Below, in pieces: positions 47,244 to 54,724 of a DNA stretch of 54,724 nt. This DNA comes from Betaproteobacteria bacterium (lineage in GTDB: Bacteria > Pseudomonadota > Gammaproteobacteria > Burkholderiales > SG8-39), in the NCBI GenBank assembly GCA_009693235.1, contig SHXR01000026.1, positions 1-54,724 on the forward strand, given 5' to 3'. Both the position numbers and the translations under genes were made by a program. Below the pieces are notes generated by a model. It was not told the DNA's origin, did not search any database, and worked only from the letters and a program-made list of their open reading frames with translations. Position 1 is the first letter of the stretch. Each line of letters starts with the position of its first letter.

Positions 47244-48482
47244 ATGGCAATTTCCGAGCGGGCGGCAGCGGGCCAGCAAGAAGAATTCGTGGTGGGGGGC
47301 GTGCGGCTGCCGCGTCCTTTTCGTATTCGGCGCCTCGGGCATTTCGGCATCAATGTGATGGACCCTGCGGTGACGCGCGATTTCTACTGCAAGAAACTCG
47401 GCTTCAGAATTTCCGATCCGCTGGATTTCGCGGGTCGCGTGCCTGCGGAACAGGCGAAGTCGCTCGGCACCAGCGTCGGGTATTTTGCCCGGCATGGCAC
47501 TGACCATCATTCCTTCGTGTTTTTTCCGCGCCGCTACTATGAAGCGATGGTCGGTGTGAAGGGCCCCAATGAAAATACCCTGAATCAGATCACCTGGCAG
47601 GTCGGCAGCCTGCGGGAAGTGTCAGACGGTCACGACTGGTTCAAACGTCAGGGCAAACCCATTCGGCGCGCCGGTCGTGATCTACCTGGATCCAACTGGC
47701 ACTTCTATCCGCCTGATCCAGACGGTCATACCAACGAATTGTATTACGGCATCGAGCAGGTGGGTTGGGACGGACTTTCCAAGCCCCAGTCGATGTACAA
47801 AGTGAAGTATATGCAACCGCCTGCCTTGCCGCATAAGTCCGAGTACTCGGAAGTGCAGGTCGCCGTCGCCGATGGCATCGATGTACGGACCGGCTGGCGC
47901 GTCGAAGAAGCGGAGGAAAAATACGACGTTGGCGGTGTGCTCTTGGCGCGTCCATTCAAGGTGACGCGGATCGGGCCGGTGCGCCTGTTTGTGAAAGACA
48001 TGGAGCGGGTGACCTCGTTTTATCGCGACGATCTGGGCCTGACCGTTACTGAGGAGGTCGCTTACAAGGGACATCGCGCGGTGTTCCTGCGGGCCAACAC
48101 CGAACATCATTCGATCGCGCTGTATCCGATGGCGCTGCGTGCCGAACTCGGGGTGTATCCGGGCACGACACTCTTTTCCTTCGGTATGCAGGTCGCCGAC
48201 TATGCGCAATTGCGCGCCGCTATCGCCTACCTGCGCGAGCAAGGCGTGACGATCAAGCATCTGCCGCCGGAACTGTTTCCAGGCGTTGACTACTCGGCGT
48301 TTGCGATTGATCCGGACGGGCATGCGATCCAGTTGTACTACTACATGGAGCAAATCGGCTGGGATGGTCGTCCACGCCCCGCCGGTGCGCGTCCGCAGAT
48401 CGATAACGCGAATTGGCCTGCCAGCGTGCCGGCCGCGAGCGATACCTATCAAGGTGAGGTCTATCTCGGGCCCTTGGGCTGA
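47244..48482 (+). CDS. Two-domain VOC (extradiol dioxygenase-type) protein
   Basis: This 412-residue protein is made of two glyoxalase/extradiol-type VOC domains. Domain 1 (about residues 28-180) keeps three metal ligands: His in [12 protein letters not shown], His in [10 protein letters not shown] and Glu in [16 protein letters not shown]. Domain 2 (about residues 245-380) aligns well but has Pro for the first His (RIGPVRLFV) and Gln for the Glu ([16 protein letters not shown]). One active metal site is thus expected. GGAGG stands before the ATG at 47244. It is likely the ring-cleavage step of the following operon, though the substrate is unproven. Confidence 0.88.
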   Translation: MAISERAAAGQQEEFVVGGVRLPRPFRIRRLGHFGINVMDPAVTRDFYCKKLGFRISDPLDFAGRVPAEQAKSLGTSVGYFARHGTDHHSFVFFPRRYYEAMVGVKGPNENTLNQITWQVGSLREVSDGHDWFKRQGKPIRRAGRDLPGSNWHFYPPDPDGHTNELYYGIEQVGWDGLSKPQSMYKVKYMQPPALPHKSEYSEVQVAVADGIDVRTGWRVEEAEEKYDVGGVLLARPFKVTRIGPVRLFVKDMERVTSFYRDDLGLTVTEEVAYKGHRAVFLRANTEHHSIALYPMALRAELGVYPGTTLFSFGMQVADYAQLRAAIAYLREQGVTIKHLPPELFPGVDYSAFAIDPDGHAIQLYYYMEQIGWDGRPRPAGARPQIDNANWPASVPAASDTYQGEVYLGPLG

Positions 48483-48507
48483 GTCCATGCGGGTGCGGGT
48501 GTTCTGA

Positions 48508-49698
48508 ATGCATCCGCATGTCTTGATCGCGGGCGGTGGCATCGGCGGGCTCGCCGCCGCGCTCGCGTTGCTTCGCTTGGGGATCGATGTCGATGTCTAC
48601 GAGCAGGCGCGCGAACTGCGCGAAGTGGGCGCGGGCGTGCAGATCAGCGCCAACGGCAATCACACCCTGTACGCGCTTGGCTTGCAAGCGGCGATGGAGG
48701 CCTTGGCCGTTGAGACCCAGGGCAAGGAAATTCGCCTGTGGAATACCGGCCAGACCTGGAAGTTGTTCGATCTGGGGCCGGTGTCCGTCGAGCGCTACGG
48801 CTACCCGTACTGCACGGTGTGGCGTCCTGATCTGTTGGCGGTGTTGGCGGATGCGGTACGACGGCTCAAGCCAAACGCGATTCATCTTGGTGTGCAATGC
48901 GCAGGCTTCACCCAAGCGAATGGTCGCGTCACGTTGCGCTTGGCAGACGGTGGTGCGCCAGCGGGCGACCTGTTGATCGGCGCCGACGGTGTGCACTCTA
49001 CGATTCGCTCGCAATTATTCGGTGCCGGCAAGGCACGCTTCACTGGGTTTGCCGCTTGGCGCGGAGTCATTCCGATGGAGCGATTGCCAGCGCATCTGCG
49101 CCGGCCGATCGGCACGAACTGGGTCGGGCCCGGGTCGCATGTCGTGCACTATCCGCTGCGGAGCGGCGTCCTGATGAACTTCGTCGGCTTTGTCGAACGC
49201 CCGGACTGGCAGGTTGAATCGTGGATGATGCGAGGCGATCCTGCCGATCTGCTGCGCGATTACGCCGGTTGGCATGGGGATGTCGTGACGATGATTCGGG
49301 CGATCGACGAACCCTTTCAATGGGCGCTGGCATCCCGCCCACCGCTTGAACGTTGGGGCGTCGGGCACGTCACCTTGCTTGGCGATGCGTGTCATCCGAC
49401 CTTACCGATGCTGGCACAAGGTGCGGTGATGGCACTTGAAGATGGATTCATTCTCGCCCGTTGCCTGAGCGCATCGGCAACCATCGAAGTCGCATTGCAG
49501 CGCTACGAGCAGGCACGCATCGAACGCACGACGCGGATCGTGATCGGATCGGCTGAAAACGGCGAACGCTTTCACAACAAGAAGCTGGGCGATGCCGCCG
49601 AGGCGGCGCGATTCGTCGAGACCGAATGGGCGAAGCAACGCGTCGATGACCGCTATGATTGGTTGTTCCGCTACGATGTGACGACTGCGCCGATTTAG
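48508..49698 (+). CDS. FAD-dependent monooxygenase (salicylate/3-hydroxybenzoate hydroxylase-like)
   Basis: This 396-residue group A flavoprotein hydroxylase has VLIAGGGIGGLAAALALLRL (residues 5-24), AGVQISANGNHTLYALGL, the DG motif GDLLIGADGVHSTIRSQLF (about residues 152-170) and the GD motif VTLLGDACHPTLPMLAQGAV (about residues 289-308). These resemble 3-hydroxybenzoate 6- and salicylate 1-hydroxylases. It lies 25 bp after the VOC gene and 59 bp before UbiD, consistent with hydroxylation before ring cleavage. The exact aromatic substrate is unknown. Confidence 0.9.
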   Translation: MHPHVLIAGGGIGGLAAALALLRLGIDVDVYEQARELREVGAGVQISANGNHTLYALGLQAAMEALAVETQGKEIRLWNTGQTWKLFDLGPVSVERYGYPYCTVWRPDLLAVLADAVRRLKPNAIHLGVQCAGFTQANGRVTLRLADGGAPAGDLLIGADGVHSTIRSQLFGAGKARFTGFAAWRGVIPMERLPAHLRRPIGTNWVGPGSHVVHYPLRSGVLMNFVGFVERPDWQVESWMMRGDPADLLRDYAGWHGDVVTMIRAIDEPFQWALASRPPLERWGVGHVTLLGDACHPTLPMLAQGAVMALEDGFILARCLSASATIEVALQRYEQARIERTTRIVIGSAENGERFHNKKLGDAAEAARFVETEWAKQRVDDRYDWLFRYDVTTAPI

Positions 49699-49710
49699 GC
49701 GCACCACGCA

Positions 49711-49746
49711 CCTTTCACGTTTCACCTTTCACGTTTCACCTTTCAC
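49711..49746 (+). repeat. Short tandem repeat upstream of the ubiD-like gene
   Basis: The 14-bp unit CCTTTCACGTTTCA occurs twice exactly (49711-49724 and 49725-49738) followed by a partial third copy (49739-49746). Each unit is itself two similar 7-mers (CCTTTCA/CGTTTCA). The array lies just upstream of the start codon at 49758, across the ribosome-binding region, where copy number could change spacing. Confidence 0.9.
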
Positions 49747-49757
49747 CCGAGCAAAGC

Positions 49758-51383
49758 ATGAGCGAGCCTACGCGCAGCTACCCCGATCTCCACCAGCATC
49801 TCCAGTCGCTGCAAGAACGCGGCTTGCTCCTCGCCATCGACCGACCGATCGACAAAGACTCTGAATTGCATCCGCTGGTGCGCTGGCAGTTCGTCGGTGG
49901 TCTCGCCGAGGCGGATCGCAAGGCGTTTCTGTTCACCAACATCATCGATGGACGTGGGCGCAAATACGACATCCCGGTGGTGGTCGGCGCGATCGCAGCG
50001 AATCGCGCGATCTATAGCGTGGGCATGGGCGTGCCGGTTGAAGGCATTCAAGCGAAGTGGGATCACGCCATTGCGAATCCAATCGCTCCGCGCTTGATCG
50101 AGCGGGCGCCTTGTCATGAAGTGGTGCATGAGGGCGCGGCGCTGCAAGGCGAGGGCAAGGGTCTGGATCGATTGCCGATTCCGATTTCTACGCCGGGATT
50201 TGATAGCGCACCGACGCTTACGGCCACCAACGTCATTACCCGTGATCCGGAAACCGGTGTGCAGAACATGGGAACCTACCGGGCGGCATTGAAAGCGCCT
50301 GATCGCCTGGTGGTGCGAATGGCGACGCGCGTTGGCGGTGCGGGGGGGTATCAGCATTATCTCAAGCATCAAAAGCGCGGTGACAAGACGATGCCTTGCG
50401 CGATCGTGCTCGGCTGCCCACCGTATGTCGCGTTCATGGGGCCGCAGAAGCTGCCGATTGATGTCGATGAGTTTCATGTTGCGGGTGGCCTGGCGGGTGT
50501 GCCGATCAATGTGGTGCGTGGCCGAACGGTCGATCTGCTCGTTCCCGCTGAATCCGAGATCGTCATCGAGGGGCTCATCGATCTCATTCAACTCGAACCC
50601 GAAGCGCCGTTTGGCGAATCGCATGGCCATGTGGCCCTCGAAGAATTCAATATGCCGATGCGGGTCACCGCGATTACCCATCGACGCAAGCCAATCATTC
50701 CCTCGTATATCAGCCAAGTGGCGCCAAGTGAGTCGAGTGTCATCAAGCGTGTGGCCTATGAACCGCTGTTCCTTGCGCATCTGCGCGAGGTGCTGGGAAT
50801 CCGTGGCGTCAAACGCGTGGCCTTGCATGAGCCGCTCACCGGCCTCTTGCGGGTCATTATCATCACGGTAGAAAAAGGGACGCCACGCAACGAGATCTGG
50901 CGGGCGTTGCATGGCGCCGCGTTCTTCAAGGGCGATTGCGGGAAAATCTGCATCGCGGTGAATGAGGATATCGATCCGGATAACGCCGATGCGCTGTTCT
51001 GGGCGATGGCCTACCGGATGAATCCGGTGGAGGATGTTGAGCTGGTCCCGCATCGCGGACTCGGTCATGGACCGAGACGGGAGCGTGCGCAGGAAGAAGA
51101 CTCGACGATGCTGATGGATGCCACTATGAAAAGCGACATGCCGCCGCTCGCCTTGCCCAAGCGTGAATATATGGAACGTGCCAGATCGATCTGGGAAGAG
51201 CTCGGTCTGCCCGCCTTGCAACCGCAGCCGCCGTGGTTTGGCTATTCGCTTGGCGACTGGCTGCCGCATTGGGATGACGCGGCACGGCGCGCGGCAGCAG
51301 GCAATTATTTGGAGAATGGGCGCATCAGTGCAGGACAGGTACGCAGCGGCATCAAACCCGAAACCAAATTTCGACCGGATTGA
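49758..51383 (+). CDS. UbiD family (prenylated-FMN) decarboxylase
   Basis: This 541-residue UbiD-superfamily protein is a reversible aromatic or alpha,beta-unsaturated acid decarboxylase that uses prenylated FMN. Conserved elements are VQNMGTYRAALKAPDRLVVR (Arg near residue 177), IAVVLG-type IVLGCPPYVAFMG, VDEFHVAGGLAGVPINVVRG and the Glu-rich LEPEAPFGESHGHVALEEFN (about residues 278-297). The UbiX cofactor enzyme is not in the window. The start at 49758 is the first family-like Met. No clear Shine-Dalgarno; the tandem repeat occupies its place. UbiQ synthesis is less likely than catabolism here, given the neighbours. Confidence 0.9.
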   Translation: MSEPTRSYPDLHQHLQSLQERGLLLAIDRPIDKDSELHPLVRWQFVGGLAEADRKAFLFTNIIDGRGRKYDIPVVVGAIAANRAIYSVGMGVPVEGIQAKWDHAIANPIAPRLIERAPCHEVVHEGAALQGEGKGLDRLPIPISTPGFDSAPTLTATNVITRDPETGVQNMGTYRAALKAPDRLVVRMATRVGGAGGYQHYLKHQKRGDKTMPCAIVLGCPPYVAFMGPQKLPIDVDEFHVAGGLAGVPINVVRGRTVDLLVPAESEIVIEGLIDLIQLEPEAPFGESHGHVALEEFNMPMRVTAITHRRKPIIPSYISQVAPSESSVIKRVAYEPLFLAHLREVLGIRGVKRVALHEPLTGLLRVIIITVEKGTPRNEIWRALHGAAFFKGDCGKICIAVNEDIDPDNADALFWAMAYRMNPVEDVELVPHRGLGHGPRRERAQEEDSTMLMDATMKSDMPPLALPKREYMERARSIWEELGLPALQPQPPWFGYSLGDWLPHWDDAARRAAAGNYLENGRISAGQVRSGIKPETKFRPD

Positions 51384-51388
51384 ACATT

Positions 51389-52297
51389 ATGGCAAAGCAG
51401 ATGATCGGCATCGTGGGACTTGGCATCATGGGCGGGGCAATGGCCGAGGCGCTGCTTGCCGCGGGCCATAAGGTGGTCGGCTTCGATGTCGCACCGGCTG
51501 CCAAGGCGCGTCTTCGTAAAGCCGGTGGGCGGGCTTTGGGCTCCGCCGCCGCGATGGCGCAAAATGCCGACATCGTGATCACATCGCTGCCGTCAGTCGC
51601 CGCATTGGATGATGTGATCACCAAGATCGCCGGAGCCAAGCGGGGCAATCGCAAGGAAGGACTCGTTGTCATCGAAATGAGCACCTTGCCGATCGCTGAT
51701 AAGGAGCGCACCCGGGCAATGCTTGCCAAGGCGAAAGGCGTCATGCTGGATTGTCCGATCAGTGGTACGGCGGCGCGCTTGAGCGAGCGGACCTGGTCGA
51801 TCTATGTAAGTGGTCCGACGGCTGCTTGTGAACGCGTGGATCCGGTGCTTGCCGTGTTCACTGACCTCAGGCCCTATGTCGGATCGTTTGGTGATGGCAC
51901 GAAGATGAAATTCATTGCCAACCATCTGGTGGCCATCTACAACGTTGCGTATGGCGAGACCATGACTTTCGCGCGCAAGATGGGGCTCAATGCAAAGCGC
52001 GTCTATGATTTGATGGCCAATAGTCCGGTGCTAGGTACCGGTGTGTTCAAGTTGCGTGGCGCGCAGATGGTGAAGCGGCAGTACACCCCCGCGACCATGA
52101 AAATCGATATTTGGCAAAAAGACATGCAGGTGATCGGCGATATGGCCAAAGCCGTCAATTGCCCGGTGCCGCTCTTTACCGCCTGTGTGCCGATCTACAC
52201 GACCGCGATGGCGATGGGACTGGCAAAGCAGGATACCGCTGCGGCGTGCGAGGTAATCGGCGCCATGGCAGGGGTTCGTGCCAAGAAAAAGCGTTGA
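51389..52297 (+). CDS. 3-hydroxyisobutyrate dehydrogenase-like NAD(P)-dependent oxidoreductase
   Basis: This 302-residue beta-hydroxyacid dehydrogenase has the N-terminal Rossmann motif IGIVGLGIMGGAMAEALLAA (about residues 6-25), the substrate segment LDCPISGTAARL (about residues 120-131) and the catalytic Lys in TKMKFIANHLVAIYNVAYGE (about residue 170). The ATG at 51389 lies 5 bp after the UbiD stop; an in-frame TTG at 51380 would overlap it. The family oxidises 3-hydroxy acids or reduces semialdehydes. Its place in the operon suggests a late step on a ring-cleavage product. Confidence 0.88.
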   Translation: MAKQMIGIVGLGIMGGAMAEALLAAGHKVVGFDVAPAAKARLRKAGGRALGSAAAMAQNADIVITSLPSVAALDDVITKIAGAKRGNRKEGLVVIEMSTLPIADKERTRAMLAKAKGVMLDCPISGTAARLSERTWSIYVSGPTAACERVDPVLAVFTDLRPYVGSFGDGTKMKFIANHLVAIYNVAYGETMTFARKMGLNAKRVYDLMANSPVLGTGVFKLRGAQMVKRQYTPATMKIDIWQKDMQVIGDMAKAVNCPVPLFTACVPIYTTAMAMGLAKQDTAAACEVIGAMAGVRAKKKR

Positions 52298-52315
52298 TGA
52301 CGTTTGGAGATCAAG

Positions 52316-53209
52316 ATGTTGCGCACCCACGGTCGCTACGACTATTCCGCCCTTCCGGAGCGCCCCGTTTATGCCTGGCCCAATGGCGCGCGCCTGGCCG
52401 TCCATTTCTGTCTGAATGTCGAGCATTTCGCGTTCGGTGAAGGGATCGGTAATGATTATGCTGCGCCGCATCCGCAACCGAATCAGCGCAGTTTTGCCTG
52501 GCGCGACTATGGCAATCGCGTCGGTGCCTGGCGAATTTTGGAGCTAGCCGATGAATTCAAGCTGCCGATCGCGCTGCTTATCAATACCGCACTGTATGAC
52601 TATTGCCCGTCCTTGATCGAGGCGTTTCGCAATCGCGGCGATGAAATCGTCGGTCACGGACGGACCAATGCCGAGAGGCAGGCCGACATGTCATTGGAAG
52701 AGGAGCGCGCCTGCATTACTGAGGCAACTGCCGCGATGACCAAGCATGAGGGCAGGGCGCCCAAGGGCTGGCTTGCGCCGTATATCTCGCAGACCGAGCG
52801 CTCGCTGGAGTTGCTGAAACAGGCCAGTTATCGCTACATGATGGACTGGCCGCTCGATGATCAGCCGGTATGGTTTCGCACCGCGCATGGGCGAATTCTG
52901 TCCATTCCCTACGCGCACGACCTCAACGATTCCTTCGAAGCGGTGTTGCGGCGTACCCCGTCGCAACTCTATTGCGACAACCTGATCGACCAATTCGATG
53001 AAATGCTGGAAGAGTCCGTCCGGCGCCCGCTGGTCATGCCGGTGGTCATGCATAGCTTCGTTCTTGGCCAGCCCCATCGCTTACGCCAGTTTCGGCGGGT
53101 GATTCGCCATATTACCGCCCATCGGGAACAGGTCTGGCTCACCCATCCCGGGCAAATTTGCGAGCATATTGAAGCGTTGCCGGCCGGTACCATCCCCGGA
53201 TCGGCCTGA
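52316..53209 (+). CDS. Polysaccharide deacetylase / PuuE-allantoinase-like protein
   Basis: This 297-residue NodB-fold protein has no signal peptide, so it is cytoplasmic and more like the PuuE allantoinase/deacetylase subgroup than a wall enzyme. Visible parts are RLAVHFCLNVEHFAFGEG (about residues 27-44), NRGDEIVGHGRTNAERQADM (about residues 107-126; the His motif), PKGWLAPYISQTERSLELLK and VVMHSFVLGQPHRLRQF. GGAG stands six bases before the ATG at 52316. It may hydrolyse a cyclic or N-acyl amide. Last gene of the operon, followed by a terminator-like hairpin. Confidence 0.85.
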   Translation: MLRTHGRYDYSALPERPVYAWPNGARLAVHFCLNVEHFAFGEGIGNDYAAPHPQPNQRSFAWRDYGNRVGAWRILELADEFKLPIALLINTALYDYCPSLIEAFRNRGDEIVGHGRTNAERQADMSLEEERACITEATAAMTKHEGRAPKGWLAPYISQTERSLELLKQASYRYMMDWPLDDQPVWFRTAHGRILSIPYAHDLNDSFEAVLRRTPSQLYCDNLIDQFDEMLEESVRRPLVMPVVMHSFVLGQPHRLRQFRRVIRHITAHREQVWLTHPGQICEHIEALPAGTIPGSA

Positions 53210-53276
53210 CGCTTCACCAACCTTTCACCGAAAAGGGGCTGATTGTCCGGGAATACTCCGGTAAACTCATAGGTTC

Positions 53277-53293
53277 GCCCGCTTCGGGCTTTT
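53277..53293 (+). terminator. Intrinsic terminator before lysC
   Basis: GCCCG (53277-53281) pairs with CGGGC (53285-53289) around a CTT loop, directly followed by TTTT (53290-53293). It separates the catabolic operon from lysC. It lies only 31 bp before the lysC ATG, so it might also act as an attenuator-like structure in a lysC leader. Confidence 0.6.
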
Positions 53294-53323
53294 CCGGTTT
53301 CGCGGCACTTCGCATCGGTTGCA

Positions 53324-54553
53324 ATGGCACTTATCGTTCAAAAATTTGGCGGTACATCGGTCGGCTCGCCCGAACGCATTCAAAACGTCGCGCGGCGTGT
53401 GGCCCGCTGGAAAGCGATGGGGCACCAGATCGTGGTGGTGCCATCGGCGATGTCGGGCGAAACCAACCGTCTCATTGGCTTGGCCAAGGCCTTGCAGCCC
53501 GAACCCGATGCGCGTGAACTCGACGTGGTCGCCTCGACCGGGGAACAGGTGACCATCGGATTGCTATCGATGGCGCTAATGAGTATCGGTGTCAAAGCAA
53601 AGAGCTACACCGGTGCCCAGGTGCGGGTGATGACCGATAGCGCATTCACCAAGGCGCGTATCGTTCACATTGATGACGAGCGACTTCGCAAAGATCTCGC
53701 GCAAGGTATCGTGCCGGTCGTGGCGGGGTTTCAGGGCATAGACGCCAATGGCAACATCACCACGCTGGGTCGCGGTGGATCGGATACCTCTGCCGTGGCG
53801 CTGGCGGCCGTGTTGAAGGCCGATGAATGCCAGATCTACACTGATGTGGATGGGGTGTACACGACCGATCCGCGCATCGTCGAGGGGGCCCGGCGTCTGA
53901 AGACGATTACGTTCGAGGAAATGCTGGAAATGGCCAGCCTCGGCTCGAAGGTCTTGCAGATTCGCTCGGTGGAGTTTGCCGGCAAGTACAAGGTTCGATT
54001 GCGAGTTTTGTCGTCGTTTGAAGACGACGGCGATGGCACGCTGATCACGTTCGAGGAAGACGAAAGAATGGAACAAGCAGTCATTTCCGGCATCGCGTTT
54101 AACCGTGATGAAGCAAAGATCACGGTCATGGGCGTGCCGGACCGACCAGGTATCGCCTACGCCATCTTGGGTCCGGTGGCCGACGCCAATATCGATGTCG
54201 ACATGATCATCCAGAATTCCGGCGTCGACGGACTCACCGACTTCTCATTTACCGTCCATCGCAATGAATTCGCGAAGGCAATGGAGATCGTGAAGAAGGT
54301 CAATGCCCACATCGGCGCAAAAAACGCCGTGGGCGACAACAAGATCTGCAAGATCTCCATGGTGGGCGTGGGCATGCGCTCGCATGTCGGGATTGCGAGC
54401 CAGATGTTCCGAACACTGGCCGAAGAGGGGATCAATATCCAGATGATTTCCACCTCCGAAATCAAGATTTCGGTGGTGGTCGACGAGAAATATCTCGAAT
54501 TGGCGGTGCGGGTGTTGCACAACGCGTTCGGTCTGGATAAGCCCGGCAAGTAA
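53324..54553 (+). CDS. lysC: Aspartate kinase
   Basis: This 409-residue enzyme catalyses the first step of the aspartate pathway to Lys, Thr and Met (ATP plus L-aspartate to aspartyl-4-phosphate). The kinase domain starts VQKFGGTSVGSPERIQNVAR and has TTLGRGGSDTSAVALAAVLK (about residues 147-166) and IYTDVDGVYTTDPRI. From about residue 262 two ACT domains follow (VISGIAFNRDEAKITVMGVP; ISMVGVGMRSHVGIASQMFR), which bind Lys/Thr for feedback inhibition. It is a monofunctional, alpha-subunit-length enzyme. An internal start for a separate beta subunit is possible but not shown. Confidence 0.96.
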   Translation: MALIVQKFGGTSVGSPERIQNVARRVARWKAMGHQIVVVPSAMSGETNRLIGLAKALQPEPDARELDVVASTGEQVTIGLLSMALMSIGVKAKSYTGAQVRVMTDSAFTKARIVHIDDERLRKDLAQGIVPVVAGFQGIDANGNITTLGRGGSDTSAVALAAVLKADECQIYTDVDGVYTTDPRIVEGARRLKTITFEEMLEMASLGSKVLQIRSVEFAGKYKVRLRVLSSFEDDGDGTLITFEEDERMEQAVISGIAFNRDEAKITVMGVPDRPGIAYAILGPVADANIDVDMIIQNSGVDGLTDFSFTVHRNEFAKAMEIVKKVNAHIGAKNAVGDNKICKISMVGVGMRSHVGIASQMFRTLAEEGINIQMISTSEIKISVVVDEKYLELAVRVLHNAFGLDKPGK

Positions 54554-54585
54554 CAAGCACCCCCACCGACGACAGGTGTCGGGAG

Positions 54586-54637
54586 TAAATAGATCTGTCC
54601 GGTTTGGTAACAAATAGGTTGTCCGCTTTTTGGTGAA
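54586..54637 (+). repeat. Two imperfect tandem copies, possible insertion-sequence end
   Basis: Copy 1 (54587-54611) begins AAATAGATCTGTCCGG and copy 2 (54612-54637) begins AAATAGGTTGTCCGC; both continue with TTTGGT-like sequence. Repeated AAATAG...TGTCCG blocks near an end are what multi-site transposon ends (for instance of the IS21 type) look like. A TGTCGGGAG at 54577-54585 could be the tip. No transposase is visible because the window ends 87 bp later, so the call is tentative. Confidence 0.4.
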
Positions 54638-54646
54638 TCGGTTCTT

Positions 54647-54699
54647 CGTGTGCCGCAAGGTCGCGAAGGGCGTAGCCCGCAGCGGCCTTGCAGCACACG
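54647..54699. other. Long compound hairpin near the window end
   Basis: The 18-base arms CGTGTGCCGCAAGGTCGC (54647-54664) and GCGGCCTTGCAGCACACG (54682-54699) pair at 16 positions; one of the other two is a G-T pair. Inside, GGGC-GTA-GCCC makes a second small stem. No T-run follows on the plus strand. It could be part of a mobile element end or a structured RNA. Confidence 0.65.
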
Positions 54700-54724
54700 C
54701 GTGATCTTCGGCCGGCTTCATGCG

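Noticed and set aside
49743-51269. A 508-codon open frame antisense to the UbiD-type gene
   Set aside because: It is entirely opposite a recognised gene and shows no family motifs.
54554-54724. A tRNA-Ser after lysC
   Set aside because: The hairpin there does not fold into a cloverleaf and has no T-arm or CCA end.
1-54724. CRISPR array, prophage or complete insertion sequence
   Set aside because: No regularly spaced repeats, integrase, phage structural genes or complete transposase were seen on either strand.

Overview
The window (about 60% GC) looks like a betaproteobacterial chromosome, probably Burkholderiales-like. The evidence is a complete 14-gene nuo operon with separate nuoC and nuoD directly behind a tRNA-Leu(GAG), a NUDIX gene right after nuoN, a type 2 heme A synthase, and four tripartite-tricarboxylate (Bug/TctC) solute receptors scattered among catabolic genes. 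The taxonomic call is inference from gene order and families; no marker gene was compared.

Layout. (1) 37-15665: tRNA-Leu, nuoABCDEFGHIJKLMN and an ADP-ribose pyrophosphatase-like NUDIX gene, all on the plus strand, often with 1-4 bp overlaps. The nuoC/nuoD junction is abnormal: the first codons of nuoD occur twice, 127 bp apart, with a hairpin between them. (2) 15698-18260: a scarred segment with a truncated, frameshifted HlyD remnant, an intact MFS transporter, and the C-terminal piece of an AAA/DUF4143 ATPase. (3) 18261-23835: a catabolic island with two Bug receptors, a 4,5-dihydroxyphthalate decarboxylase-like protein, a luciferase-like monooxygenase and a fumarylacetoacetase-family hydrolase. 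(4) 23836-24355: no intact gene; it holds the relic of a universal stress protein. (5) 24356-31988: SDR, Gfo/Idh oxidoreductase, Bug receptor, cupin, FAD monooxygenase, and a fused TRAP permease facing tail-to-tail with its TAXI-type receptor. (6) 32326-34989, minus strand: an unrecognised 550-aa protein followed by a LigB-type dioxygenase gene with an in-frame TGA at codon 23. (7) 35109-39228: ring-opening amidohydrolase (cyanuric acid hydrolase/barbiturase family), FdrA and DUF1116, tightly packed. This is the most interesting candidate system, a possible ring-opening plus carbamoyl-transfer pathway. (8) 39239-44246, minus strand: Bug receptor, DHH phosphoesterase, hydantoinase B without a hydantoinase A, and a MetE-C-like protein. 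(9) 44314-46184: SDR and heme A synthase. (10) 46266-53209: enoyl-CoA hydratase (minus), then VOC dioxygenase, FAD monooxygenase, UbiD decarboxylase, 3-hydroxyisobutyrate-dehydrogenase-like and polysaccharide-deacetylase-like genes, which read as an aromatic catabolic operon. (11) 53277-54724: a terminator, lysC, then repeats and a long hairpin that may be the end of an insertion sequence cut by the window.

Overall this is one housekeeping respiratory operon next to a long accessory stretch specialised in periplasmic capture (Bug and TRAP receptors) and oxidation, decarboxylation or hydrolysis of aromatic or heterocyclic acids. Several genes there are decayed, so the stretch appears to be turning over. 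Substrates cannot be named from sequence alone.
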